Source: VFMC01 sp040380855 (GTDB taxonomy: Bacteria; Actinomycetota; Acidimicrobiia; Acidimicrobiales; Ilumatobacteraceae). From it: 64,000 nucleotides of DNA. Below are positions 17,439 through 26,736 of the stretch, piece by piece. The position numbers and the translations under genes were made by a program. Numbering within the stretch: the first letter of the stretch is position 1; the number at the start of each line of letters is the position of its first letter. The notes under the pieces are model-generated. The model worked only from the letters and a program-made list of their open reading frames with translations, did no database searches and was not told the DNA's origin. Where the stretch lies: the NCBI GenBank assembly GCA_040380855.1, contig JBEIIG010000003.1:70394-134393 (forward strand), written 5' to 3'.

Positions 17439-18826
17439 CGCTGCGCGCCAAACTGGCCATCGCGCTGGCAGCGCTGGCGGCGTTCACGACGATCGTCGTC
17501 GGCTCGGCGAGCTATTTCTCGACGAGCAACGTGTTACGCCGCCAGATCGACAACTCGCTCGAGGTGGCGGCTCGCCGCCTTGCCGCCGCGACGGCGCAGA
17601 ACGGGCCGGTCGACCGCCCCGAGCCACCCCTCGGTGGCCGCGGGTTCGAGCAGATCCTGGTGCAGGTGCTCGACATCGACGGCCGCGTCGTCACCGCCCC
17701 GCAGAGCGGCGAACTGCCGGTCGACCGTCGCGACCGCAACATCGCCGCCGGCACCAGCCGGCGTCCTGCAGCCCGCCGCACGGTCGAGCTCGACGGCGAG
17801 GAGTACCGCATGCTCACCGTGCAGGTGGTGGGTGCCGACCGATCGCCGTCCGGCGCAGTGCAGCTGGCCCGGTCGACCAGCGAGATCGGCGTCATCCTGC
17901 GCTCGACCCGCACTCGCACCCTGTTGCTGGTGCTGCTCATGTCGGCCATCGCCGCGGCCATCGGTGCCGTGATCGCCAAGCAGGTCACCAAGCGGCTCGT
18001 CCATCTCACCGACGCGGCCACGGCCGTCGCCCAGTCGGGCCAGCTCGACACTCCGGTTCCCGTCGATGGCGACGACGAGACCGGTCGCCTCGGCCGCGCG
18101 TTCCAGTCGATGCTCTCGTCGCTCGCTCGCTCGCGTGCCGCCCAGCAGCAACTGGTGCAAGACGCGGGCCACGAGCTGCGCACGCCGCTCACCAGCCTGC
18201 GCACGAACGTCACCGTCATGCAGCGCTTCGACGAGTTGTCACCCGCTTCGCGTGAACGGTTGTTGGCCGATCTCGACAGCGAGACCCGCGAACTGTCGTC
18301 GCTGGTGGACGAGTTGGTGGCGCTCGCCACCGATCAGGCTTCCACCGAACCCACGGCCACGGTGCTGCTCGGCGACGTGGTCGATCGAGTGGTCGAGCGG
18401 GCACAGCGCCGGTGGGGCCGCGAGATCGTCGTCACGGGCGACCAGACGCTGGTGGTGGTTCGGCCCCAAGCCCTCGAACGGGGCATCACCAACCTGGTGA
18501 ACAATGCGATCAAGTTCAGCGACGGTCCAGTGGAGGTGTCGGCCCTGAACGGCCGTGTCGAGGTGCGCGACCGTGGCCCGGGTATCGACCCGGTCGACCT
18601 GCCACGTCTGTTCGACCGCTTCTACCGTTCCGATGCGGCGCGGGCCCTGCCCGGCAGCGGGCTGGGGCTGGCCATCGTGCGCGACATGGCCGAGTCGCAC
18701 GGCGGCTCGGTGTTCGCATCGAACCGCGACGGCGGTGGCGCGGTCGTCGGCTTCGTGCTGCCCCCGCTCGGCGGCACGACGTTGCCGCCACCTACTGGAA
18801 CAGGAAGTACAACCCCGTCGGGATGA
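17435..18826 (+). CDS. Membrane sensor histidine kinase
   Basis: This 463-residue kinase starts at GTG in the GTGA overlap with the response regulator. Transmembrane segment 1 is near residues 7-27. A periplasmic sensor region of about 140 residues follows, then a second membrane segment (LLLVLLMSAIAAAIGAVIA) and a HAMP domain. The HisKA helix has phospho-acceptor His246 (GHELRTPLTSL). The HATPase domain shows NLVNNAIKFS (N box), DRGPGID and GSGLGLAIV (G boxes). It is the partner of the adjacent regulator. The last 35 bp overlap the end of the opposing membrane-protein gene. Confidence 0.92.
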   Translation: MTLRAKLAIALAALAAFTTIVVGSASYFSTSNVLRRQIDNSLEVAARRLAAATAQNGPVDRPEPPLGGRGFEQILVQVLDIDGRVVTAPQSGELPVDRRDRNIAAGTSRRPAARRTVELDGEEYRMLTVQVVGADRSPSGAVQLARSTSEIGVILRSTRTRTLLLVLLMSAIAAAIGAVIAKQVTKRLVHLTDAATAVAQSGQLDTPVPVDGDDETGRLGRAFQSMLSSLARSRAAQQQLVQDAGHELRTPLTSLRTNVTVMQRFDELSPASRERLLADLDSETRELSSLVDELVALATDQASTEPTATVLLGDVVDRVVERAQRRWGREIVVTGDQTLVVVRPQALERGITNLVNNAIKFSDGPVEVSALNGRVEVRDRGPGIDPVDLPRLFDRFYRSDAARALPGSGLGLAIVRDMAESHGGSVFASNRDGGGAVVGFVLPPLGGTTLPPPTGTGSTTPSG

Positions 18827-19652
18827 CGATCCAGGCGATCGCCATCGCCACCAGCGCGAACAGGGCGAACTGGAACGAACTGTCGCTCGGTGGCGTACCC
18901 GCTGCACCGACGGTTTCGTACAGCGCGCTGAGCGGCTTGTCGGTGGTGAGGTGGATGCGGTTGCGGGGCACCGCCGCGGCACGCAACACACACCACGCAC
19001 TGCCCAGGAGCAGCAGCAGGAAGGCGACCGTGGTGACGACGATGAGGATCCAGTTGGCGCGAATGGTGCCCGCGGCCGACTGCACGGCGCTGAGGATCGA
19101 ACTGAGCGCAGCGCCGCCGAGCAGGAACGACGGCAACCCGGCCTTCTTGCCCTTGTAGGCCGGGGCGACCCGGGCCACCTGCAGGCGGGCCCGCTGCAAC
19201 ATGTCGGCCTCGACCGACCCCTTCGTGGTCCAGGTCGAGCGGCGGGTGTAGAGGTCGTCGAGGCCGCCGATCGCCGAGGCGATGTAGCGCTGCACCATGA
19301 TGCGCATGAAGAACTGCACCACGAAGGCGGCCACGGCGCGCAGTGGACCGATGCCCTCTTCGATGCGCACCGATCGCGAGCCGTTGCGCTTGAGCACCTC
19401 GAGGCTCTTCATCGCCAAGCGATGGGCCTCTTCGAAACGATCGGGGATGTAGATCGGCCGGGGCAGTGCCAGGTCGCGGACGATGTCGCGCTCCACCGGG
19501 CCATGGCCACCGAGCTGCAGCAGGATCGCCTCCGCTGCGGCCTTGTCGTTCTTGCGCAGGGCGTTGAACGCGCGCAACTTCTCGCCGAACTCGTCGAGCA
19601 CATCGGCTTGCGGGACGGGCGTGGCTGCAGGGTTCGTCGTGTCGTCGGCCAT
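18792..19652 (-). CDS. Membrane protein of unknown function
   Basis: This 286-residue protein has an N-terminal soluble region (VLDEFGEKLRAFNALRKND) and a central part with PRPIYIPDRFEEAHRLAMKSLEVL. Hydrophobic segments lie near LRAVAAFVVQFFM, WILIVVTTVAFLLLLLG and, at the C-terminus, FALFALVAMAIAWIVIPTGL. I recognise no family. The ATG at 19652 is preferred over GTG 19676. Its 3' end overlaps the sensor kinase gene by 35 bp, and its 5' end is divergent from the carotenoid oxygenase. Confidence 0.6.
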   Translation of the reverse strand: MADDTTNPAATPVPQADVLDEFGEKLRAFNALRKNDKAAAEAILLQLGGHGPVERDIVRDLALPRPIYIPDRFEEAHRLAMKSLEVLKRNGSRSVRIEEGIGPLRAVAAFVVQFFMRIMVQRYIASAIGGLDDLYTRRSTWTTKGSVEADMLQRARLQVARVAPAYKGKKAGLPSFLLGGAALSSILSAVQSAAGTIRANWILIVVTTVAFLLLLLGSAWCVLRAAAVPRNRIHLTTDKPLSALYETVGAAGTPPSDSSFQFALFALVAMAIAWIVIPTGLYFLFQ

Positions 19653-19707
19653 GGCGATCGGTGCGCATCTTGACACATCGCCGCAGAGCGACGATGCTGT
19701 CGTCCTG

Positions 19708-19718
19708 TAACAGTGTTA
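19708..19718 (+). promoter_or_regulatory. Inverted repeat TAACA-G-TGTTA in the divergent promoter region
   Basis: A perfect 5-bp inverted repeat with one central base lies in the 92-bp gap between the membrane protein and the carotenoid oxygenase. A weak -10 (TGTTAT, 19714-19719) overlaps its right arm. It is unusually AT-rich for this window and is a candidate operator or promoter element. Confidence 0.35.
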
Positions 19719-19744
19719 TCGCATGTCAGCGAACGGAGCAGACC

Positions 19745-21127
19745 ATGACCGACACCACCCTTCCCGACCCCGTCGCCCACAACCCGTACCTCGTCGGCAA
19801 CTTCGCCCCGGTGCGCGACGAGGTGACCGCGTTCGACCTTCCGGTGATCGGCGAACTGCCGGTCGATCTCGCCGGTCGTTACCTGCGCAACGGGCCGAAC
19901 CCGATCGGCGACGTCGACCCGGCCACCCATCACTGGTTCGTCGGCGACGGCATGGTGCACGGCATCTGCATCCGCGACGGCAAGGCGCAGTGGTACCGCA
20001 ACCGCTACGTGGGCTCGCGCCGTCACAGCGAGGCGTTCGGCCTGCCCGACATCGCCGGGCCGAACTGGAACGACTCGCCGACGGGGCCGAACACCAATGT
20101 CGGTGGCTTCGCCGGCACCACCTGGGCGATGGTCGAGGCAGGCGGCTGCCCGGTGGAACTCACCTACGAACTCGAGACCGTGGGCCGCAACGACTTCTTC
20201 GGCACGCTGCCCGGGGGATTCACCGCACACCCCAAGGTCGACCCCGCCACCGGCGAGATGCACGCAATGGTGTACGCCCCGCCGATGTGGCTCGACAAGC
20301 TGCAGTACGTGGTCGTCGGCGCCGACGGGCGGGTGCGCCGCACGGTCGACATCCCCGTCAGCACCGTCACGATGCTGCACGACATGTCGCTCACCGCCCG
20401 CTACGCAGTGGTGTACGACCAGCCGGTCACACTCGACTTCGACCTGGCCTTCGCCGGGCGGCCGCTGCCGTTCTCGTGGAACCCCGACCACGGTTGCCGC
20501 CTCGGCCTGCTGCCCCGCGAGGGCGAGGCCGCCGACATCGTGTGGGTCGATGCACCGATCAGTTACACCTACCATCCGATGAACGCCTACGACGCGGCCG
20601 ACGGCACCGTGGTGATCGACCTGTGCGTGTACGACCGCATGTTCGACGCCGACAAGAACGGCCCGTTCGGCGACAGTTGGGCGCGTTTGGAACGGTGGGT
20701 GATCGACCCGGTGCGACGCAGCCTGTCGCGCACCGTCATCGACGACGGCCATGTCGAGTTCCCGCGTCACCGTGGCTCGCTCACTGCCCACGACTACCGC
20801 TACGGCTACGCCACCAGCCCGCAATCGGCACCCGAGTGGGACACCCTGAAGTTCGACCTGCACACCGGCGAGCGCACCGCGTTCCACCACGGCACCGGCC
20901 GCGGCGCAGGCGAGCCGGTGTTCGTCGCCCGACCCGGCGCCACCGCCGAGGACGACGGTTGGCTCGTCACCCTGGTGCACGACCGCACCGACATGAGCGC
21001 CGAGTTCGTGGTGCTCGACGCCCAGGATCTCGCTCGCGGCTACGTGGCCCGGGTGAAGCTGCCCCAGCGAGTGCCGTACGGGTTCCACGGCAACTGGGTG
21101 AGTGATCGGTCGGTCGCGCCCGCCTGA
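19745..21127 (+). CDS. Carotenoid oxygenase / lignostilbene dioxygenase family
   Basis: This 460-residue protein is a non-heme iron enzyme that cleaves a carbon-carbon double bond in carotenoids, apocarotenoids or stilbenes. The four iron histidines are visible in HPKVDP, LHDMSLT, YHPMNAY and YGFHGNW, and RYLRNGPNP is the family's N-terminal signature. CGGAG at 19734-19738 is a ribosome binding site 6 nt before ATG. The GH3 glycosidase gene follows 13 bp downstream but has its own possible -10. Substrate cannot be predicted. Confidence 0.9.
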   Translation: MTDTTLPDPVAHNPYLVGNFAPVRDEVTAFDLPVIGELPVDLAGRYLRNGPNPIGDVDPATHHWFVGDGMVHGICIRDGKAQWYRNRYVGSRRHSEAFGLPDIAGPNWNDSPTGPNTNVGGFAGTTWAMVEAGGCPVELTYELETVGRNDFFGTLPGGFTAHPKVDPATGEMHAMVYAPPMWLDKLQYVVVGADGRVRRTVDIPVSTVTMLHDMSLTARYAVVYDQPVTLDFDLAFAGRPLPFSWNPDHGCRLGLLPREGEAADIVWVDAPISYTYHPMNAYDAADGTVVIDLCVYDRMFDADKNGPFGDSWARLERWVIDPVRRSLSRTVIDDGHVEFPRHRGSLTAHDYRYGYATSPQSAPEWDTLKFDLHTGERTAFHHGTGRGAGEPVFVARPGATAEDDGWLVTLVHDRTDMSAEFVVLDAQDLARGYVARVKLPQRVPYGFHGNWVSDRSVAPA

Positions 21128-21140
21128 CACAATCGCGGCC

Positions 21141-23531
21141 ATGTCGATCGACCCTGCCGCGCTGCTCGCCACCCTCACCCTCGAACAGAAGGTGGCCCTG
21201 CTGGCAGGGGCCGATGCCTGGCACACCACCGGCGTCCCCGGCGTGCCCGTCCTGCGCTGCAGCGACGGGCCCGCCGGGGTGCGCGGCACGTCGTGGGTCG
21301 GCCCGCACTCGGCGTCGTTCCCCTGCGGTACGGCACTCGGCGCCACCTTCGATCCCGAACTCGTCGAGGAGGTCGGCGCCGCGCTGGGCCGCGAGGCCCG
21401 TTCGAAAGGCGCGCACCTGTTGCTCGCCCCGACGGTGAACCTGCACCGCACCCCGATCGGCGGCCGCAACTTCGAGTGCATGAGCGAAGACCCGGCCCTC
21501 ACGGCGCACATCGCTACTGCCTATGTGCGCGGCGTGCAGGGTGAAGGGGTGGCCTGCTGCATCAAGCACTACATCGCCAACGACACCGAGTTCGAGCGGA
21601 TGACGATCTCGAGCGAGGTCGACGAGCGCACGCTGCGCGAGCTCTACCTCGTGCCGTTCGAAGCCGCCGTGCGTCCGGTCGACGAAGGCGGTGCCGACGT
21701 GCGCGCCGTGATGAGCAGTTACAACCGCATCAACGGCACCTACGCATGCGATCACGTCCCGCTGCTGCGCGGGGTGCTGCGCGACGAATGGGGTTTCGAC
21801 GGGGTGGTGGTGAGCGATTGGTTCGGCACGCACAGCGCGGCCCGGTCGCTGGAAGCCGGCCTCGACCTCGAGATGCCCGGCCCGGCCCGCGAGCGCGGGC
21901 CGAAACTGCTCGCCGCCGTGCAGGCGGGCGAGGTGAGCGAGGCCCGTGTCGACGAGTCGGTACTGCGCCTGCTGCGGTTGTTCGAGTGGTGCGGGCTCGA
22001 GGCCGACGACGACGGCAAGGCGACCCCTGAGGTCACCGACGACTCGCCCACCACACGCGAGGTCATCCGTCGCGCGGCGGCTGCTGCAACGGTGCTGCTC
22101 ACCAACCAGCGCGGGGTGCTGCCGCTCGCCGACACCGCACGTGTTGCGCTGATCGGCCCCAACGCCGAGCGAGGCCACATCCAGGGGGGTGGCAGCGCTC
22201 GGGTGCGGGCGCACCAGCCGGTGGGGCTGCTCGGCGCACTGCGCGACCGGGGGCTCGACGTCACCTTCGAGAAGGGCTGCTCGATCGACAAGCGGCTTCC
22301 GGCGCTGCGCGGCGACTTCACGATCACCTACGAGGGCGCCGATGGCGTCACTGCCCAGCAGCCCATCGACCGCCTGCAACTGCTGTGGATGGACGACCCG
22401 GTACCGGGCATCTCGCGCGGTCACTTCGGGGCCTCGGTCGTCGGCAGCTTCGTGCCCGACACCACGGGCGAGTGGACGTTCGGCCTCACCAGCGTGGGTG
22501 CCGCAGTGGTGCGGGTGAACGGTGAGGTGGTGGTCGACCTGTCGACCCCACTCACCGGTGGCGCGTACTTCGGCATGGGCAGCCCCGAGATCCGTGGCAC
22601 GGCGGCGCTCGTGGCCGGCGAGACCACGACGATCAGCCTCGACTACCCGGTGTCGCAGTATGCGATGCTGCGCGGAGTGATGGTGGGCGCAGAGGCGCCG
22701 CGGGTGAGCGATGCGATCGACCGAGCCGTTGCTGCTGCGGCTGCAGCCGATGTGGCCGTGGTGGTGGTGGGCACCAACGACGACTGGGAGACCGAGGGCG
22801 AGGACCGGGCGACGATCGATCTGCCCGGCGAACAGGACGATCTGGTGCGCCGAGTCGCCGCCGCCAACCCGAACACGGTGGTGATCATCAATGCGGGCTC
22901 GCCGGTGGCCATGCCCTGGGTCGACGACGTGGCCGCCGTGATGCAGATCTGGTTCCCCGGAGAGGAGGTGGGCAACTCGGTGGCCGACGTGCTGCTCGGT
23001 GTCGTCGAACCCGGCGGTCGCCTGCCGGTCACCATTCCCAAGCGGCTCGCCGACACGCCGGCCTACCTCTCGCACCCGGGCGACGGGGGCATCGCCCGGT
23101 ACGACGAGGGACTGTTCATCGGCTACCGCTGGTACGACGCGCGGCAGATCGAGCCCCGGTTCCCGTTCGGTCACGGCCTCGGCTACACCACGTGGTCGTT
23201 CGGTGCAGCCTCGGTGCAGGGCGACACCGCCGGCGGGGCGACCGTACGTGTCGACGTCTCCAACACCGGCACCCGCTCGGGTTCGACCGTCGTGCAGTGC
23301 TACGTCGAGCCGCCCAGCGACGGACCGCGGCGACCGATCCGAGAACTGAGGGGCTTCGCCAAGGTGTTCCTGCACCCCGGCGAGACGATGACCGCCGAGA
23401 TCTGGCTGCCCGAGCGCGCCTTCGCCATCTGGGACGTCGCGGCACACGACTGGCGTGTGCCGCCCGGCGACTACCGCGTCTGGGTGGGCGCGTCGTCGCG
23501 CGACCTCACGTCGGCGGGCACGATCGCCTGA
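21141..23531 (+). CDS. Glycoside hydrolase family 3 beta-glucosidase with PA14 insertion
   Basis: This 796-residue enzyme starts with the GH3 barrel (LTLEQKVALLAGADAWHTTG, CSDGPAGVRG). Nucleophile Asp226 is in GVVVSDWFG, and CIKHYIANDTE precedes it. A PA14 sugar-binding insertion occupies about residues 395-520, inside the second domain as in yeast-type beta-glucosidases. The alpha/beta sandwich (GEQDDLVRRVAAANP) and a C-terminal fibronectin-like domain follow. There is no signal peptide, so it is probably intracellular, acting on imported glycosides. CACAAT at 21128-21133 lies 7 nt before ATG (leaderless candidate). Confidence 0.93.
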   Translation: MSIDPAALLATLTLEQKVALLAGADAWHTTGVPGVPVLRCSDGPAGVRGTSWVGPHSASFPCGTALGATFDPELVEEVGAALGREARSKGAHLLLAPTVNLHRTPIGGRNFECMSEDPALTAHIATAYVRGVQGEGVACCIKHYIANDTEFERMTISSEVDERTLRELYLVPFEAAVRPVDEGGADVRAVMSSYNRINGTYACDHVPLLRGVLRDEWGFDGVVVSDWFGTHSAARSLEAGLDLEMPGPARERGPKLLAAVQAGEVSEARVDESVLRLLRLFEWCGLEADDDGKATPEVTDDSPTTREVIRRAAAAATVLLTNQRGVLPLADTARVALIGPNAERGHIQGGGSARVRAHQPVGLLGALRDRGLDVTFEKGCSIDKRLPALRGDFTITYEGADGVTAQQPIDRLQLLWMDDPVPGISRGHFGASVVGSFVPDTTGEWTFGLTSVGAAVVRVNGEVVVDLSTPLTGGAYFGMGSPEIRGTAALVAGETTTISLDYPVSQYAMLRGVMVGAEAPRVSDAIDRAVAAAAAADVAVVVVGTNDDWETEGEDRATIDLPGEQDDLVRRVAAANPNTVVIINAGSPVAMPWVDDVAAVMQIWFPGEEVGNSVADVLLGVVEPGGRLPVTIPKRLADTPAYLSHPGDGGIARYDEGLFIGYRWYDARQIEPRFPFGHGLGYTTWSFGAASVQGDTAGGATVRVDVSNTGTRSGSTVVQCYVEPPSDGPRRPIRELRGFAKVFLHPGETMTAEIWLPERAFAIWDVAAHDWRVPPGDYRVWVGASSRDLTSAGTIA

Positions 23532-23556
23532 GCACCGATCGCCTGCGAGTCAGGCG
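23525..23556. terminator. Bidirectional hairpin between convergent genes
   Basis: CGCCTGA (23525-23531) pairs perfectly with TCAGGCG (23550-23556) across an 18-nt loop. Each arm contains the stop codon of one of the two converging genes. There is no T-run. Confidence 0.4.
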
Positions 23557-24188
23557 TGATACCAGGTGACCACCGTGAACCGGTTGCCCGACACCACCGG
23601 CTTCACCTCGTGCACCATGGTGGAGGGGAACAGCACCAGTCGCCCCGGCACCGGGTCGACCGCCACACCGAGGTCGACGAAGGCTTCCACCGGCACGAGC
23701 ACCAGTTCGCCGCCCGTGAACGTGGGTGCCGCGTCGCCGGAGTGGCCGTTCACGAACAGCACCACCGACACGAGTCGCTGGTCGACCTCGCGGGCACCAG
23801 CGCCCACCGGGCTGTCGCGGTGGGCCACGAAGAAGTCGCCCGGGCCGTAGCGCAGGCACGACACCGACTCGGCCGTGGCGACCGCGCGCCGACTGAGGGC
23901 CGCCACGTCGGCGGCGATCGAGGCGAAGTAGGCGTCGAGTCGTGCGGCCACGCTGCGCCCGATGGTGAGTTGGCGCGTACGACGCACCGCCACGTCGACG
24001 TCGGGACCGACCGCCGCCTCGTCGGGCGCACCCGACGAGTTGCTGCCCACCACCACCGCCGGAACCGAGTCGGCCGCCTGCACGTGGTGGAGCAGTTCAC
24101 GTCGGAACTCGTCGGTGACCGCCTCGTCGATCACCACCACACCGAACTTGGCCAGTGGGCCCGACACGTCGCGGAACGCGCCCTTCAT
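23550..24188 (-). CDS. 2-oxoglutarate/Fe(II)-dependent oxygenase (prolyl 4-hydroxylase-like)
   Basis: This 212-residue protein has a double-stranded beta-helix signature. CLRYGPGDFFVAHRDSPVG supplies the iron ligands H-x-D. FTGGELVLVP comes next, then FPSTMVHEVKPV gives the distal histidine and NRFTVVTWYH the 2-oxoglutarate-binding arginine. The family hydroxylates proteins or small molecules; the substrate is unknown. A minus-strand TAGGAT (24196-24201) lies 7 nt upstream of the ATG, so translation is probably leaderless. Confidence 0.85.
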   Translation of the reverse strand: MKGAFRDVSGPLAKFGVVVIDEAVTDEFRRELLHHVQAADSVPAVVVGSNSSGAPDEAAVGPDVDVAVRRTRQLTIGRSVAARLDAYFASIAADVAALSRRAVATAESVSCLRYGPGDFFVAHRDSPVGAGAREVDQRLVSVVLFVNGHSGDAAPTFTGGELVLVPVEAFVDLGVAVDPVPGRLVLFPSTMVHEVKPVVSGNRFTVVTWYHA

Positions 24189-24228
24189 GCCGGTGATCCT
24201 ACGGCCGGCCGTGGTGAGGCTCCTGACG

Positions 24229-25065
24229 TCATGGTGTCACCAGCACGCGGTTCAACTCGGCGCCACCCAGCGCGATCGTCGAATGCAGCCCGAGCCACCA
24301 GGTGAGCGCGATGACCGAGGCGAAGGTGCCGTACACCGGCGATGCGTTGGCGATGGCCCGGGCCACCACCTGGGTACCCACGAGTTGCAGCGCCGTGAAC
24401 GCCAGGCCGCCCACGACGGCACCGGGCAACACCTCGAACAGCGGTGGAGTGGCGCTGCAGATGTAGCGATAGGCGTAGACGAGCACGGCCGTGTTGATCA
24501 CCACCGTGCCGAGCAGCAACAGCATCTGGTTCACCCACGAGATCGACACCAGTGCGGCAACGGCGTTGATGCCCGCCGACAGCACCTGGGCCAGGCCGAT
24601 CACGCCGATACCTCCGAGCGCCTGCAGTCGGTGGACGGCGAAGTTGGCTCGTTCGCGCGGCCCGAGCTCGTAGACGTCGTCGAGGCCTGTCTGCAGCGCG
24701 ACGAAGGCCCGCATGCTCGACCACAGCGCCAGCGCGAGGCCCACCACCAGCAGTCCGGTGTTCCCGCGCAGGGCCGACGGGTCGGTGCCGATGGTCTGGC
24801 CGATGATCGGGATGTTGGCCATCGCCGAGTCGATGATGCGGGCCTGCAGGGTGGGCCAGCGCTGCAGGACGAACCCGAGGATGGTGGTCAGCACCAGCAC
24901 CATCGGGAACACCGACAAGAACCCGTAGTACGCCGTGAGCGCAGCGTTGCGCCCGGTGCGGTGCCGCCCATACGCCTCGATCGCCCGCACCGCACGGTCG
25001 ACGACGACCGAACTGCGCCGCACGCGCACCACACGCGGGCGATCGATCCACGACTCGTCGGCCAC
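24229..25065 (-). CDS. YihY/BrkB-family inner membrane protein
   Basis: This 278-residue protein has about six transmembrane segments and family-typical motifs: NAALTAYYGFLSVFPMVLVL near the N-terminus, ALWSSMRAFVALQTGLDDVY, and the C-terminal FASVIALTWWLGLHSTIALGGAELN. The family, once called ribonuclease BN, is now regarded as envelope-integrity or transport proteins, probably not nucleases. GTG 25065 follows a minus-strand TAACGT (25074-25079) by 8 nt. Divergent from the next gene. Confidence 0.85.
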   Translation of the reverse strand: MADESWIDRPRVVRVRRSSVVVDRAVRAIEAYGRHRTGRNAALTAYYGFLSVFPMVLVLTTILGFVLQRWPTLQARIIDSAMANIPIIGQTIGTDPSALRGNTGLLVVGLALALWSSMRAFVALQTGLDDVYELGPRERANFAVHRLQALGGIGVIGLAQVLSAGINAVAALVSISWVNQMLLLLGTVVINTAVLVYAYRYICSATPPLFEVLPGAVVGGLAFTALQLVGTQVVARAIANASPVYGTFASVIALTWWLGLHSTIALGGAELNRVLVTP

Positions 25066-25112
25066 CGCCGGGCACGTTACCGGTCGCAGGTGAGGGCGGT
25101 ACAGTGCCGGAC

Positions 25113-25964
25113 ATGTCGATGCTTCCGCCGCCCGCTCCGGTTCCGGCTCCCGGTGCCCCGTCGCCCACCGGGAGCACGCTCATTGCCTCGGCGTGGGCTG
25201 CGCTCAAACACGACAAGGAACTCGTGCTGCTGCCGGTGATCGGTGGCCTGTTCGCGCTGCTCGCCGCGGTGCCTGTGCTCGTCGCCGGCCTGCTGGTGCC
25301 CACCGATCAGTCGTGGGTGTTGTTCGTGATCGGGCTCGTCGCCGCCATCGCCATCGCCATCGTGTCGACGTTCTTCGCCGTGGCGCTGGCGGCAGGTGCA
25401 CACGACCGCCTGGGTGGGGGCAGCCCCACCGTGCGTTCGGCGATGGAGGTCGCCTGGCGTCGCAAGAAGGGCGTGATCGGTTGGGCACTGCTGTCGGTGA
25501 CCGTGGGCGTGCTGCTGCAGGCCATCCGCGACCGCGCCCGTGCGGTGGGACCGATCATCGGGTTCGCCGGCGATCTGGCCTGGACCATCGCGTCGTTCTT
25601 CGCCATCCCCATCATCGCCGCCAACGACTGCGGGCCGATCGAGGCGCTGAAACTGTCGACCAAGACGTTCAAGAGCCGCTGGTCGAGCGCGGTGCGCGTC
25701 GAACTGCGCCTCACGCTCTACGCGATCGGCATGGTCGTGCTGCTGGCCATCGGTCTGGTGCTCGCCGCCCTGCTCACCCAACTCGTCACGGTGCTGGGCA
25801 TCGTCCTCGCAGTCGCAGTGGTGGGTGCGTTCATGGTGGCGATGCTCGTGATGGGTGCGCTGCGCAGCTACGCCCGGGTGGCGCTCTACCGCTACGCCAG
25901 CGGCCTGCCCACACCGGGCTTCTCGTCGTCGGTGCTCGAGGCTGCCGTCCGCCAGTCGAACTGA
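25113..25964 (+). CDS. DUF6159-like membrane protein
   Basis: This 283-residue protein begins with a Pro-rich leader, then STLIASAWAALKHDKELVLLPVIGG. About six hydrophobic segments follow. A cytoplasmic loop resembles an ABC/transport scaffold (EALKLSTKTFKSRW). It is a family of unknown function common in actinobacteria; my assignment is by overall pattern. ATG 25113 lies 7 nt after TACAGT (25100-25105), which favours it over the in-frame GTG 25104 inside that box. Confidence 0.65.
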   Translation: MSMLPPPAPVPAPGAPSPTGSTLIASAWAALKHDKELVLLPVIGGLFALLAAVPVLVAGLLVPTDQSWVLFVIGLVAAIAIAIVSTFFAVALAAGAHDRLGGGSPTVRSAMEVAWRRKKGVIGWALLSVTVGVLLQAIRDRARAVGPIIGFAGDLAWTIASFFAIPIIAANDCGPIEALKLSTKTFKSRWSSAVRVELRLTLYAIGMVVLLAIGLVLAALLTQLVTVLGIVLAVAVVGAFMVAMLVMGALRSYARVALYRYASGLPTPGFSSSVLEAAVRQSN

Positions 25965-25995
25965 GGCCTGCGGCCAGACCCGACGGCTGCTCAGT
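25960..25995. terminator. Weak hairpin between convergent genes
   Basis: ACTGAG (25960-25965) pairs with CTCAGT (25990-25995) around a 24-nt GC-rich loop. Both stop codons lie in the arms. The stem is only 6 bp. Confidence 0.25.
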
Positions 25996-26665
25996 CGGGC
26001 TGCTCGGGAAGCCGCCAGTCGATCGGGGCCAATCCGGCCGACTCGAGCGCGGCATTGGTGCGGCTGAACGGCCTGCTGCCGAAGAACCCGTTGCGCGCAC
26101 TGAGCGGCGACGGATGCGCCGACTCGATGATGACGTGCCGGCTGCGGTCGAGCAGGTCGCGTTTGCGCCGCGCGTTGGCGCCCCAGAGGATGAACACCAC
26201 CGGGTGCTCCTTGGCGTCGACTGCACGGATGACGGCATCGGTGAACTGCTCCCACCCGTGGCCCTGGTGCGAATTGGCCGCACCACCGCGCACGGTGAGA
26301 CAGGTGTTCAGCAACAGCACGCCCTGACGCGCCCACGCCGAGAGGTCGCCGTGCGCTGGGCGGGCGATCCCGAGATCGGATTCGAGCTCGGTGAAGATGT
26401 TGGCGAGCGACGGCGGCGGTGGTGTGGGCGGTTGCACCGAGAAGCACAGCCCATGGGCCTGCCGGGGCCCGTGATACGGGTCCTGGCCGAGGATCACCAC
26501 GCGTGTAGCCGAATACGGCGTGAGGTGCAGGGCGGCGAACTCGTCGCGTTCGACCGGGTACACGGTGGTGCGGGCCCGTTCGTCGGCCACGAACCGTCGG
26601 AGTTCGACCCAGTACGGCTTGGTGAACTCGCCGCGCAGGATCGGGTTCCAATCGGTCGTCGCCAT
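25991..26665 (-). CDS. ung: Uracil-DNA glycosylase, family 1
   Basis: This 224-residue enzyme removes uracil from DNA in base-excision repair. Motif GQDPYHGPRQAHGLCFSV contains catalytic Asp62. LLLNTCLTVR and the leucine loop HPSPLSAR with the catalytic histidine complete the family 1 set. Length matches bacterial Ung. The start is ATG 26665 (MATTDW), which agrees with the family length; an in-frame ATG at 26674 would add three residues. Confidence 0.96.
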   Translation of the reverse strand: MATTDWNPILRGEFTKPYWVELRRFVADERARTTVYPVERDEFAALHLTPYSATRVVILGQDPYHGPRQAHGLCFSVQPPTPPPPSLANIFTELESDLGIARPAHGDLSAWARQGVLLLNTCLTVRGGAANSHQGHGWEQFTDAVIRAVDAKEHPVVFILWGANARRKRDLLDRSRHVIIESAHPSPLSARNGFFGSRPFSRTNAALESAGLAPIDWRLPEQPD

Positions 26666-26736
26666 CGGTCCCATTTCAGTCGATGCCGAGCTGGCGATCC
26701 ACTGTCGGATGCGCACCCCCGCTACCGTGGCATGTC

